Shown here: positions 25,554-34,240 of the stretch, piece by piece | Layout: each line of letters begins with the position of its first letter | Numbering within the stretch: position 1 is the stretch's first letter | NCBI RefSeq assembly: GCF_000337355.1 | Contig: NZ_AOJH01000006.1 | Span: 58,183 to 122,182 of the forward strand | DNA from: Halorubrum kocurii JCM 14978 | Lineage (GTDB): Archaea > Halobacteriota > Halobacteria > Halobacteriales > Haloferacaceae | DNA: 64,000 bases | Reading direction: 5' to 3' | Translations under genes and position numbers: made by a program | The notes under the pieces: generated by a model | Database searches by the model: none | What the model was told of the DNA's origin: nothing | Seen by the model: only the letters and a program-made list of their open reading frames with translations

Positions 25554-26900
25554 ATGGGACTTTTCGATAAACTCGGTGGCGACTCGGGCGGTCGGGTCGT
25601 CTTTCTCGGAATCGATGGAGTGCCGTATGGACTTATTGAGGACCACCCTGAGGTCTTTCCGAACCTCACAGAGATCGCTGCGTCCGGAAGCGCCGGTCAA
25701 ATTTCGAGTATCGTTCCGCCCGAATCGAGCGCCTGTTGGCCGGCGTTGACCACGGGAACGAACCCCGGAAAGACTGGTGTGTACGGGTTTCAAGACCGCG
25801 AATCGGAGAGCTATGAGACCTACGTGCCGATGGGGAGCCACGTCGACGGGCCCCGCGTGTGGGATATGGTAACAGACGCTGGCCGCGACGCGTCTGTGTT
25901 CAACGTCCCAGTGACGTTCCCGCCCTCAACACGAATCCAGCGACACGTGTCGGGCTTTCTGTCTCCCTCGATCGGCGAAGCGTCGAGTGGTGCAGATGTG
26001 CAACGCGCTATCGAGGGATTTGGGTATCAGATTGATGTGAACGCGAAGTTGGGACACAGAGATGACAAATCTGCGTTTATTAACGACGCAGAGGAGACAG
26101 TCGCAGCCCGCCACAAGACCTTCCGGCATTACCTACAGAAAGACGACTGGGACCTCTTCTTCGGAGTGTATATGACGACTGACCGGGTGAATCACTTCCT
26201 CTTCGGTGATTACGAGACCGACGGGGAGTACGCCGATGAGTTCCTCGTGTTTTACCGGACGCTCGACGCGTATATCGGAGAGATTCGACAGTTGCTAGAC
26301 GCCGAGACGACGCTGATTGTCGCCTCCGACCACGGGTTCACCCACCTGACGCACGAAGTGTACCTCAACAAGTGGCTCGAGGAGGAAGGGTGGCTCGAGT
26401 ACGCGACTAAAGCCCACGACGAACTCGGCGACATCGCCGACAGCACCCGAGCGTATTCGCTGATTCCTGGTCGCGTCTTCCTCAACGTGGAGGGCCGGGA
26501 GCCGAACGGGACGGTCTCGAAAGCCGAGTACGAGTCCGTTCGAGACGAACTCATCGCTGACCTCGAAGCGTTAACGGGACCTGATGGTCGTCCGGTCTGC
26601 AGAAAGATCGTTCGCGGCGAGAACGCGTTCAGTGGCGACGACACGACGATCGCCCCGGATCTGGTCGTCATCCCGGCAGACGGGTACGATCTCAAGGCCG
26701 GGTTCACCGATAAGGAGACGGTGTTTGCTACGGGGCCCAGAAACGGGATGCACAAGTTCGAGAATGCGTGTCTGTTCTCTACGAGTTCTGACCTGGACCT
26801 GACAGACGTCGACCTGCTCGACATCGCACCGACGATCCTGGAACTGATGGATATCGAGGTCGACACCGCCCGATTAGACGGGACATCGCTGCTCGTGTGA
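25554..26900 (+). CDS. Alkaline-phosphatase-superfamily phosphodiesterase/nucleotide pyrophosphatase-like protein
   Basis: 448 aa from ATG 25554 (MGLFDKLGGDSGGRVVFLGIDG). The longer frame starting inside the previous gene is unlikely. Type I phosphodiesterase motifs are present: GRVVFLGIDGVPYGLI with metal Asp, PPESSACWPALTTGTNPGKTGVYGF carrying the nucleophile Ser/Thr, LIVASDHGFTHL with Asp-His, and a late His (NGMHKFENACL). No signal peptide or membrane helix, so cytoplasmic. Such proteins occur in haloarchaeal glycan loci as hydrolases or transferases of phosphate or sulfate esters. The substrate is unknown. Confidence 0.82.
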   Translation: MGLFDKLGGDSGGRVVFLGIDGVPYGLIEDHPEVFPNLTEIAASGSAGQISSIVPPESSACWPALTTGTNPGKTGVYGFQDRESESYETYVPMGSHVDGPRVWDMVTDAGRDASVFNVPVTFPPSTRIQRHVSGFLSPSIGEASSGADVQRAIEGFGYQIDVNAKLGHRDDKSAFINDAEETVAARHKTFRHYLQKDDWDLFFGVYMTTDRVNHFLFGDYETDGEYADEFLVFYRTLDAYIGEIRQLLDAETTLIVASDHGFTHLTHEVYLNKWLEEEGWLEYATKAHDELGDIADSTRAYSLIPGRVFLNVEGREPNGTVSKAEYESVRDELIADLEALTGPDGRPVCRKIVRGENAFSGDDTTIAPDLVVIPADGYDLKAGFTDKETVFATGPRNGMHKFENACLFSTSSDLDLTDVDLLDIAPTILELMDIEVDTARLDGTSLLV

Positions 26901-27029
26901 CGCGCCGAAAAGATCACGCGGCCGAGATACACACACCGGACGACACGCGTACTCGCGTGAAACGAACAAATTGAACGATCGACCAATCACTGTAGAAGTT
27001 GCAGTAGCGGTGCTAAATCAGGCAAAAGT

Positions 27030-27039
27030 ACTATATACG
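27030..27039 (+). promoter_or_regulatory. TATA box before the small zinc-ribbon gene
   Basis: The sequence actatatacg lies 22-31 nt before ATG 27061, supporting that start over the longer frame beginning at 26971. Confidence 0.5.
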
Positions 27040-27060
27040 AGCAAGAAAAAGGCTAGAAGT

Positions 27061-27174
27061 ATGGCAGAGCAGCCAACGGTTCCGCGTTGTAAGTGCGGCA
27101 AGGTATTAGGGCGGGGGCTCTCAGCTCGGAGCCTTTGTTCAGACTGTCGGTCAAAAAAGAAGGCGTCTCAGTAA
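27061..27174 (+). CDS. Small zinc-ribbon protein
   Basis: 37-aa basic protein with two Cys pairs, CKCGK (13-17) and CSDCR (about 27-31), forming a treble-clef or ribbon-type zinc site, and a Lys-rich tail (KKKASQ). Haloarchaea encode many such tiny zinc-finger proteins, some shown elsewhere to affect motility or biofilms; no such role is shown here. The start is set by the TATA box at 27030-27039. It stands alone on the plus strand. Confidence 0.7.
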   Translation: MAEQPTVPRCKCGKVLGRGLSARSLCSDCRSKKKASQ

Positions 27175-27358
27175 CGGATGCGTCACCTCCTGGGTGAGGG
27201 CAGTCCCGACTACCTTCCTCCGCACTGTATCAAAACGGAACGCCCCGAGCAACCGCCCTACCGGTCTCGGCTGACGCAGACTCGCCTTTCTGCCGTACTC
27301 TCCAGTTTCTGTATCATAACCAAAATATTCTCATGGCGCCTCGAGAGTTGCTACTCAA

Positions 27359-28129
27359 ATGAGTGACGACGGCGCCGAAAAGCAACTGGGGACCCTTGCT
27401 TCGCTAACTGCAGCTATCGAAGCGACACAGACGGAGATCAAGGGTGTACATATTCACACCAGCGGCGAGACCTACGAGGCACAGGTACGGCTCTCGATAC
27501 CGGTACCGCGAGTACACGGCCTTGACCGGGTTCGAGTCCAGGCGGATCACACCGAGATCGTTGACAACAACCTGCAGTTCGATCTGACGGTCGAGGTCGA
27601 CAGCGTCGATCTAAACAGTCCGGATACCTCTCGGTCAGCCTCTCAAGATCGGACCGGGGCAGGGAGCCGTTCGGAGTATGAACGCGAACCCACAGCCCAA
27701 ACACCCGCGCATTCACGTCCGGTCACAGAGCCGGACGGTGCTGCGAGTCAGGGCGATGGCGAAGCAAATGAGACGCCGTCAGCGTCAGATCCCCGACCTG
27801 AACGAGCTGAGACTGAGCCGGATGCCCGCCCGATGACCGAAAGCGATAACCAAGAGGAGCTCCCCGAATATCAGGACCCCGAGCAGCTGGCGGCCGTATA
27901 TGAGGCAACTGCGACATTCGAAGAAATGCGACAGGAACTCGACGTGGACGTGACAGCACAAACGGTCCGTAAGTACATGATTAAGCACGGAATTCACGAG
28001 CCAGAACCCCGTCCGGACCGATTGCTCGAGACGATCCGTGCCTCTGAACTCGAACTCATGAACAGCGAGGAAGACCATCGCTCAGATAATAACGACCGTT
28101 CGACTGACGCAGATACCAATTCACCGTGA
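27359..28129 (+). CDS. Hypothetical acidic protein with C-terminal helix-turn-helix-like segment
   Basis: 256 aa that I do not recognise as a named family. Residues 1-85 form a compact beta-rich domain (TLASLTAAIEATQTEIKGVH, TYEAQVRLSIPV). A long polar linker rich in Thr/Glu/Ser/Arg (90-175) leads to a helical C-terminus. There, PEQLAAVYEATATFEEMRQE and VDVTAQTVRKYMIKHGIHEP look like a homeodomain-style helix-turn-helix that chooses between related sequences. It may be a DNA-binding regulator. There is no operon partner; the next gene is convergent. Confidence 0.6.
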   Translation: MSDDGAEKQLGTLASLTAAIEATQTEIKGVHIHTSGETYEAQVRLSIPVPRVHGLDRVRVQADHTEIVDNNLQFDLTVEVDSVDLNSPDTSRSASQDRTGAGSRSEYEREPTAQTPAHSRPVTEPDGAASQGDGEANETPSASDPRPERAETEPDARPMTESDNQEELPEYQDPEQLAAVYEATATFEEMRQELDVDVTAQTVRKYMIKHGIHEPEPRPDRLLETIRASELELMNSEEDHRSDNNDRSTDADTNSP

Positions 28130-28237
28130 CCCGGCCGGAATCTCTCAGGTTGATGTTGACATGATTCTCGAACGTCAGCTTCAGCGGTCCCTGTGAATCG
28201 ACGGTACTCACCGATCACACAGAGCATAGGAGTGTGC

Positions 28238-28570
28238 CTACTCTTCAGACTGGTGAACCGTCGCCTCGGGGAGTGACTCGAGGAGCGATTCAAGAAGTTC
28301 ATCACCATTGTACTGGACTGTTTCGGAGCGGGAATCGTAATCGAACGCATCGATTGCATCGAGTTTGGGTAGATGGTTATGTCGCAGGGCCACCGTGAGC
28401 CTGCTTCGCTCGTCTGGAGTCTGAACCTGGTTTTGCAGGTGACGGACCACATCACTAACCGGTGTGTGATCTGTCTCGGTCTCTCGCAGGAAACGAGCGA
28501 TAGACCGTCGCTCGTACCGGTCTAACAGTTCGAGTCGTTCATCTATTTCCTCAGTAGTATACTCTCTCAT
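28238..28570 (-). CDS. Haloarchaeal winged-helix domain protein (DUF7344-like)
   Basis: 110 aa from ATG 28570 (MREYTTEEIDERLELLDRYE). The longer start at 28630 adds a Cys-containing AT-rich extension. Pattern LELLDRYERRSIARFLRETE, DVVRHLQNQV, LTVALRHNHLPKLDAIDAFDYD, then TVQYNGDELLESLL follows the widespread haloarchaeal HTH domain in which a winged helix ends with 'H.HLPKL...G..xYD'. Probably a transcription regulator of unknown target. Confidence 0.72.
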   Translation of the reverse strand: MREYTTEEIDERLELLDRYERRSIARFLRETETDHTPVSDVVRHLQNQVQTPDERSRLTVALRHNHLPKLDAIDAFDYDSRSETVQYNGDELLESLLESLPEATVHQSEE

Positions 28571-29212
28571 GAACTCATCTCTGTTACCTGCTTCACATTT
28601 ACCGCGATATGTGTTTGTTATTGTTAACATTACTGAAAAATCGGACTGGAGCTGCTCCGTATCCGCCGAGACCGTCGAGCACCGGTTCGCATCGAGTATA
28701 ACACCTGAGGATGTGGTTCTCTCTTTGTGATATCGGATAGTTTAGCGCTCATTACGACCTCTACCCGGACCACTTACGCATGGATGGCCCAACACCGAAC
28801 CTCGACACCTGACTAGCTTAGAGTAACCGCGATTTGGTCTCAGTGCGATACCAACAATTGATCGTAACAGCGATCCCCATCTCAACGAGGTGTAGACAAG
28901 AGTCCGTATGATTAGTCCGTTACTCGACGACTGAGCTCTTTTACACCTATATCGCAGGTATATGTGGTTCTAAAAACCGAATTTACTAGTAATACACAGG
29001 AAACGATACCGTATGCCAAGCGAGCTGTTCAAACCGATATTTCTGTTACTAGTCGGTGCAATCCTCGGAACCACGCTATTGAACCTCCTCGGAACACAGT
29101 CGGAACCAATCGCCAGCTGGTGTCTCATACTCACCGTCCACAGAAGTGCTGGATAAAGTCGAACCGGACGCACCGGGTCGCACTGTTCTCGCCGACAGGC
29201 CAGCGAAATGCG
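28571..29212. other. Largely gene-free stretch with one possible small membrane ORF
   Basis: Apart from the small ORF at 29013-29156 I see no coding signal. The stretch has several AT-rich promoter-like segments (near 28610, 28730 and 28960). Confidence 0.35.
29013..29156 (+). CDS. Possible small single-helix membrane protein
   Basis: 47-codon ORF from ATG 29013. PIFLLLVGAILGTTLLNLLG forms one clear hydrophobic helix near residues 8-27, followed by a short polar end. There is no good ribosome site and no recognised family, and it ends only 57 nt before the convergent epimerase. It could equally be the N-terminal scrap of a larger membrane protein. Confidence 0.35.
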   Translation: MPSELFKPIFLLLVGAILGTTLLNLLGTQSEPIASWCLILTVHRSAG

Positions 29213-30145
29213 TTAGGACATTTCTGAGACGAGTTCTCGAGTCGCGCGGCGCACTGCTGCATGGCTCGATAGCGCTGGTTCCCAGCCGAGGCCTGAGAGC
29301 TTTTCAATCGAGAGTCGCATCTTCGGGACGTCACCCGTCCATCCGCGGTCGCCGCCCGTGTATGCGTACGTTGGATCCAAGCCTAACTCCTCGGTGACGA
29401 TGTCTGCGATCTCAGTGACAGAAGTCGTTGTTCGGGTTCCGAGATTGTACGTGTTAAGATCGGCAGTTGTCGTCTCGATAATGTGCTGAATCGCGTCGAC
29501 ACACTCTGTAACATGCAGATACGATTTCTTTTGCCGGCCGTTACCCAATATTGTGAGTTCGGACGGATCGTCTCTAAGCTTTTGAATGAAATCCGGGATC
29601 ACCGTCCCGCGTTGGTGGGGACCGACGATGTTCGCAAAGCGAAAGACCCAGACGGTGAAATCGTACGAATGTGCGTACGTCGAGAGTATCGCTTCGTCAG
29701 CCAGTTTCGATGATCCGTAAATCGAGATGGGTTCCAGCGGTGCGTAGTCCTCCGGCGTTGGACGTGGCGCCTCACCGTACACCGTTGATGATGAAGTAAA
29801 CGCAATATTCGAGACACCAACTTCATTCATGCGTTCAAGAACGTTGTACGTCATCGCAGTGTTCTCTTCGAACAGCTTCCGGTCTTCATCGTAGTTCGTG
29901 TCTGTGTACGCAGCGAGGTGAAACACGATATCAACGTTTTCGGTCAAAACTTCAGTGACTGCCCGAGGATCCGTGAGATCCGCCTGGACAAACTCCGCAG
30001 CGGCCGGAACCCTTGCTTGATCTCCTTTCGAGAGGTCATCGACGATCCGCACAGACGATCCGCTCTTCACGAGTTCGGTCGCTAGGTGACTTCCAATAAG
30101 TCCTGCACCACCCGTAACAAGCACATTCGCGTCTGCTAATTCCAT
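29213..30145 (-). CDS. NAD-dependent epimerase/dehydratase (UDP-glucose 4-epimerase-like)
   Basis: 310-aa extended SDR enzyme. NAD loop VLVTGGAGLIGSHLATELV (8-26), FHLAAYTDTNYDEDR, catalytic SSSTVYGEA and the complete YxxxK as IYGSSKLADEAI (about 148-159), then WVFRFANIVGPHQRGTV and the C-terminal substrate segment. It would interconvert or dehydrate nucleotide sugars for surface glycans. Unlike its homologue at 21796-22719 it keeps the catalytic Lys. The AT-rich region upstream of 30145 (agcatgtacttataaataaa) is a plausible promoter. Confidence 0.87.
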   Translation of the reverse strand: MELADANVLVTGGAGLIGSHLATELVKSGSSVRIVDDLSKGDQARVPAAAEFVQADLTDPRAVTEVLTENVDIVFHLAAYTDTNYDEDRKLFEENTAMTYNVLERMNEVGVSNIAFTSSSTVYGEAPRPTPEDYAPLEPISIYGSSKLADEAILSTYAHSYDFTVWVFRFANIVGPHQRGTVIPDFIQKLRDDPSELTILGNGRQKKSYLHVTECVDAIQHIIETTTADLNTYNLGTRTTTSVTEIADIVTEELGLDPTYAYTGGDRGWTGDVPKMRLSIEKLSGLGWEPALSSHAAVRRATRELVSEMS

Positions 30146-30245
30146 ATCACTGATTTAGCATGTACTTATAAATAAATTTGGAGGTTGTCAATAACGGGTA
30201 TCGGCGTGGTTGGTAATACGTGACAGATTTATATCACTAGCCGAG

Positions 30246-30668
30246 TTAGATGTCCAATACGGGTTTCGTCGTCACACCTTCACACGAAAGTTGGACCGCC
30301 TTAGCCTGCGCCGCTGAGAGTTTGTACGCTGCTTCGGACGAGTTGACCCACATAAAATTCGTGTGCTCTTCGCTCAATCTGACCTCCGTCTGCTGGGTAC
30401 TCGACATGTAGTACACCCCGAGTCGATCGCTATTCCTGTCGTTAACCCACGAATTAGCGAGCAGAATGTCCTCGATGTCGACTGAGAGTGAGGTTTCTTC
30501 ACGGATCTCGCGGTGTAATCCCTCTGAAACACCCTCGTATGAACTGAGTCGACCACCCGGAAGTTCCCATTCTTTGTCTGATGTACGCTGTAGTATGAGA
30601 GTGTTGTTAGAAGGCCCGAATATAACACTACGAACACTTACGCTAGGTCTTAAAAGTTGGTCAGTCAT
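30246..30668 (-). CDS. NUDIX hydrolase
   Basis: 140 aa. The Nudix box runs from GGRLSSYEGVSEG through LHREIREETSLSV (about 36-61), matching Gx5Ex7REUxEExGU except that Ser replaces the penultimate Gly. Such enzymes hydrolyse nucleoside diphosphates linked to another group, often NDP-sugars or damaged nucleotides. It is the first gene upstream of the epimerase on the same strand (100 nt gap), so an NDP-sugar role is reasonable. Confidence 0.83.
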   Translation of the reverse strand: MTDQLLRPSVSVRSVIFGPSNNTLILQRTSDKEWELPGGRLSSYEGVSEGLHREIREETSLSVDIEDILLANSWVNDRNSDRLGVYYMSSTQQTEVRLSEEHTNFMWVNSSEAAYKLSAAQAKAVQLSCEGVTTKPVLDI

Positions 30669-30917
30669 ATACTTCGATGGCCACAGACATACATAAAGAT
30701 TGTTGTTGTATGAATCTTTTTACCAAGACACTCGTCAGTAAACAATTTCTGACGGGTACTTAGTAATAATGTCACTGGTGACGGGCTCACACCGCAGTTA
30801 ATTCACTGCTTGAGACGGCTGCGAGTGAACTAGAACTCGAGTAGCGATCCAATTTCGGCCGGTTTGCCCAGACGCTTACGGGACAATCGAAGAAAAAGCA
30901 TCGCGTTCAGCGTGGTC

Positions 30918-32156
30918 TCAAGAGCTGACAGAATCGATCTCGTTGAGGGCCTCTGTAGCGACATCCCCTAACTCACCGGCCTCGATGTGTGAGTACCGCT
31001 CTCGGACCATCTCCTCGGAATTATCCAGATATCGAGCTGCGACCGTGTACCCAAAGGCCCGAACGAGGACCTCACCCATCCCGCGTCGACCGCCGTGGGG
31101 TGCGAGATAGTCGTGTTTCGGATGGTCGATATCGATCGCGGCGGCCTCTGAGAGCCGTTGAAGAATCGATCGTGCGCCGGCCGTCGTAATCGACGGCGGG
31201 CGAATATCCTCATCGAGCGCCAGCAGTATGTCGCGAGCGTACTCCTCACGGTGTTCAGTAATCGCTTCTGGGCGGTCTCCTCGCTCCGATAGCTCTTCCT
31301 CGACGAGCTCTGCGAGCGTCCGTTGGTCGAACGTCGGGAACACCGACCATCGCTCTGTCGGCGGGTCCATCAGCTGACGGTAGCTGCGTAGCGGCGAGAT
31401 CACCGGATCAGGAACGCTAGCGGCGTCCCACTGCTGTTTCTTCCGGTAGACGTCCATACTCCCGTCCTCAAGCGAGAGGTCCTCCCAACGGACCCCGCGC
31501 CGGCGGGGGTCGTTCGGATCGCGGAGGAGTTCACCGACGCGAACGGCCGTGTACGCCAGGACGAACACCAGCGCTCGGTCACGAGCCGCTTTCAGCGCCG
31601 CGTAGCGCGCTCCCTGTTTGTCGAGCGGGTCGGTATCCTCCGGGAGTGTCGTATACGTCTCGACGGCGTCGCGGGCTCGGCCGTCAACGTACCGGGTGAG
31701 CGCGTGGCGCTGTTCTGACGTCCAAGCCTGCTGATCGCCGGGCTTGCGGCCGTCGTCATCGGGGAGTGGTGCCATCGCACTGGCCCGTTGCGCGTAGTGC
31801 GCCTCGAGATACCCCTCGTTGACACACCAGCCGCACCACGCAGAGATATAGCGGTAATAGGTTTGTACAGTGTTTTGTTTGAGTCCCCGATCGCCACTGA
31901 GATGCCGAGCGTACTCCCGGAAAACGCGTTCGTCGAGGTCTCCGAAGATGGGATCGCGGTCACCGTCTTCGGGGACGATCCCGGTCCAGCTGTCGCTACC
32001 ACGGTCGCCGGCGGCCCACTCGGCGAACCGCTCGAGCTCGCGGGCTGCGTTCCGTCGATAGTTCCCGCCGTCGCCCCCGCGGCCTTTCCCCTTGTCCTGG
32101 AGGTAGCGCTCGAAGGAACTCGTGAGTGACTGATCAGCGCGTTCTCGGGGTGTCAT
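30918..32156 (-). CDS. Tyrosine recombinase/integrase (XerC-like)
   Basis: 412 aa. An N-terminal SAM-like DNA-binding domain (about 10-130) precedes the catalytic domain with Arg in AYTAVRVGELLRDPND, a second Arg/His block in LAPHGGRRGMGEVLVRAFG and the nucleophile Tyr in ERYSHIEAGELGD. Archaeal integrases of this size mediate integration of plasmids or viruses. It overlaps the upstream ORF by 4 nt and forms a three-gene module with it and a regulator. I found no tRNA gene or obvious att repeats in the flanks (30669-30917 holds no gene). Confidence 0.87.
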   Translation of the reverse strand: MTPRERADQSLTSSFERYLQDKGKGRGGDGGNYRRNAARELERFAEWAAGDRGSDSWTGIVPEDGDRDPIFGDLDERVFREYARHLSGDRGLKQNTVQTYYRYISAWCGWCVNEGYLEAHYAQRASAMAPLPDDDGRKPGDQQAWTSEQRHALTRYVDGRARDAVETYTTLPEDTDPLDKQGARYAALKAARDRALVFVLAYTAVRVGELLRDPNDPRRRGVRWEDLSLEDGSMDVYRKKQQWDAASVPDPVISPLRSYRQLMDPPTERWSVFPTFDQRTLAELVEEELSERGDRPEAITEHREEYARDILLALDEDIRPPSITTAGARSILQRLSEAAAIDIDHPKHDYLAPHGGRRGMGEVLVRAFGYTVAARYLDNSEEMVRERYSHIEAGELGDVATEALNEIDSVSS

Positions 32157-32611
32157 GGTCCCTCGTTCGCGTACTGGTAGGTCGGACGGACGTCCTCAAG
32201 GAGCTCTTCGACGATTTCCCAGAGGACCAGGGAAGGGGTCTCGTGTTGGAATGTAATCCCCCAGCGGTCCTCCGTATCGGCAACTGAGTACTGGAAATGC
32301 GCCCGTCCGAGATCGGGATGGTCCTCATCCTGGTGCCAGCCGGGATGAAATCCCGTATTTGGGTCGGTGTAATTGATACGGAACCAATCGTGTGGGTCCT
32401 GTCGATACCACTTGACGGTCAGTTCCGGCGAATTAGGACCTCTCGGGGGATCCAGGCGGGCCGGATCGAAAATCGCCCGCAGCTGGGTGGCCTCGATATC
32501 GTCAGGAACGTACTCGACAGCCGTGATCTGGGGAACACAGTCGAGGACGTCCCGCTTCAATTGGGCGTAGAGGTTTGCGTTCGGGTCACCACCTGGATGC
32601 GGGACCGACAT
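32153..32611 (-). CDS. Conserved haloarchaeal hypothetical protein linked to integrase
   Basis: 152 aa, acidic, without membrane segments. Features are a central WYRQDPHDWFRINYTDPNTG and GWHQDEDHPDLGRAHFQYS, then WGITFQHETPSLVLWEIVEE. I recognise it only as a protein that commonly sits between a DUF7342-type regulator and an integrase in haloarchaeal mobile DNA. The 4-nt overlap with the integrase gene points to co-translation. It may modulate recombination or act as a toxin-like partner; nothing in the sequence decides. Confidence 0.7.
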   Translation of the reverse strand: MSVPHPGGDPNANLYAQLKRDVLDCVPQITAVEYVPDDIEATQLRAIFDPARLDPPRGPNSPELTVKWYRQDPHDWFRINYTDPNTGFHPGWHQDEDHPDLGRAHFQYSVADTEDRWGITFQHETPSLVLWEIVEELLEDVRPTYQYANEGP

Positions 32612-32614
32612 CGG

Positions 32615-33154
32615 TTAGCTGCTGGCCTCGGCAGACTCTGTCGTCGGAGCCAGGAAGTCCCATTCGCGGATGGCGAAGCCGACGATCTGGATACGCCGCT
32701 GAAGGTGGTCCCACTCGCGGGCCATCTCACGGCGACGTTCTTCCTCCTCAGCGTCAAGAGACTCGTCAGCGAGCGTCCCGCGAAGCTGGTTCGGTGATTC
32801 GACCTCGAATTCATTCTCCCAGTCGCGAATCTGCGCCTTCATATCGCCGAGACGGTCAGTGAGATCCTCGACAGTGTGCCCGCTGTCTCGAAGCCGCATA
32901 GCCTCCTGCATCGCTTGGCGACGGTAATCAGGATAATATGTGGTGTGAGTCCCGCTTTCGTCACGGTGGAGGATGCCATCGTCGACGAGCCGATCGAGGA
33001 CGCGTTTGGTCGGCTCGTGTGACCAGCCCGCTTCCGAGGCGATCCAGTTGGCTGTTCGCGGCTCCGACAACTGCCGGACGGTCATCCTCACGCGGTCCTC
33101 ACCCGTGGTCTGGCGTTCCATCAGGCCCTCGGAGTTCGATTCGTCTTCGGACAT
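32615..33154 (-). CDS. Winged-helix regulator (DUF7342-like)
   Basis: 179 aa from ATG 33154; the start at 33196 would add a Cys-rich stretch. A winged helix lies at about 25-80 (MTVRQLSEPRTANWIASEAG, then WSHEPTKRVLDRLVDDGILH), followed by a long charged coiled-coil (LRDSGHTVEDLTDRLGDMKA onward). It lies 3 nt before the 152-aa gene, so the three genes form one operon, and as first gene it probably autoregulates. Its role could be antitoxin or integration control. Confidence 0.78.
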   Translation of the reverse strand: MSEDESNSEGLMERQTTGEDRVRMTVRQLSEPRTANWIASEAGWSHEPTKRVLDRLVDDGILHRDESGTHTTYYPDYRRQAMQEAMRLRDSGHTVEDLTDRLGDMKAQIRDWENEFEVESPNQLRGTLADESLDAEEEERRREMAREWDHLQRRIQIVGFAIREWDFLAPTTESAEASS

Positions 33155-33676
33155 ACAACACCGTTCGCACTTTGTCTTAATATAGGTTGAGGTCATTAGT
33201 TCTATATCGAATATATTATTTCGCCATCGCCTCGACCTCGGCTGAGGAGAGTCAGAGAAATCTCGAACCCCGTCCTTGGGGGTTCTACCCCACGGGAAGC
33301 GCCGTCGTGAGGCGGTTGCAGCATTCGTGCTTCACCGACGGCGTCGGGGTACTTCAAAGTGGTCGTGATTATCCAAGTAATCACACCCAATCCGATTGTC
33401 GGTAGATTCGTCTGTTGAGTGGAAGCACGGGTGTTCTACGCCTCGTTTTCGGCAATAGGGCAGAGGGGTAAACTATATGTCGCTATATAGAACTGGGGGC
33501 CCGGGAGTTACACAACCTCGGAGGTTGGGGTTGATGCGTGCCTTCTATTCGATTCACCCGTCCTGAACCAAAAATCGAGATTGAACTCCCCTTGGCGGCT
33601 TTGCGCTGGTTACGCTTCCGGAATCTCTTGAATGTCGAGTTCTCCGTCTGGCAAAACGTACGCCCCGAGGTGAGTA
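33155..33676. other. Intergenic stretch between mobile module and HTH gene
   Basis: No gene with a recognisable motif. The text 33470-33530 has a TATA-like aaactatatgtcgctatata near GC-rich inverted sequences (gggggcccggg). I looked for tRNA and attachment-site signatures and found none. Confidence 0.35.
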
Positions 33677-34108
33677 TCAGTTCCGTCTGTTCGGACGGTC
33701 GACGTCTTCGGCGGCCTTGATTTCGTCTGTTTTCTCAACTTCGGCGAATAGCTCTCGATATGCGTCGGGCTCGAAGAGGTTGTTCCGGTCGAACAGCTCG
33801 CGGGCGGCGTCGGTGAGCTGAAAGAACCGGTACGGCTGGCCCCGTTCGAGCCCCTCACGATCTCGTTCGATGGCCTCGATTAGTCCCACCTCCTCCAGTC
33901 GTATGAGGTGGTCGGTGAGCGTCGACGCTGCGATACTCGGATTGTAGTATTCGAGTTCTTTCTTCGAGGGCGCACCTTTCGGGTGACCGACAATCGTCCC
34001 GATGATATTCGCGCGGGTCGTGTCGTCGAGGACACTCAACGCTGCGATCGGATCGAGGCCGGCTGCGTTCTCGGCTGGCGTGAGCGGGGTGGCGTCAGGC
34101 CGGGACAT
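33677..34108 (-). CDS. ArsR-like winged-helix regulator
   Basis: 143 aa from ATG 34108 (MSRPDATPLTPAENAAGLDP). PIAALSVLDDTTRANIIGTI, SKKELEYYNPSIAASTLTDH and LIRLEEVGLIEAIERDREG form the winged helix; FFQLTDAARELFDRNNLFEP is the wing and following helix. It is divergent from the 191-aa gene at 34241 with 132 nt between, which suggests it represses that gene and itself. Confidence 0.75.
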   Translation of the reverse strand: MSRPDATPLTPAENAAGLDPIAALSVLDDTTRANIIGTIVGHPKGAPSKKELEYYNPSIAASTLTDHLIRLEEVGLIEAIERDREGLERGQPYRFFQLTDAARELFDRNNLFEPDAYRELFAEVEKTDEIKAAEDVDRPNRRN

Positions 34109-34240
34109 TGTGTATGGGTGTTTGTCTCCCGGTCGGATAACCATTTTGGTGAAATTCGAAGTGGTAGTCAGAGTGCTTGCGTATTCCACTTCCGGTCGGA
34201 TTTCCGTACCATTAGGTGGCGGTAGTGAATCCTACCAAGT

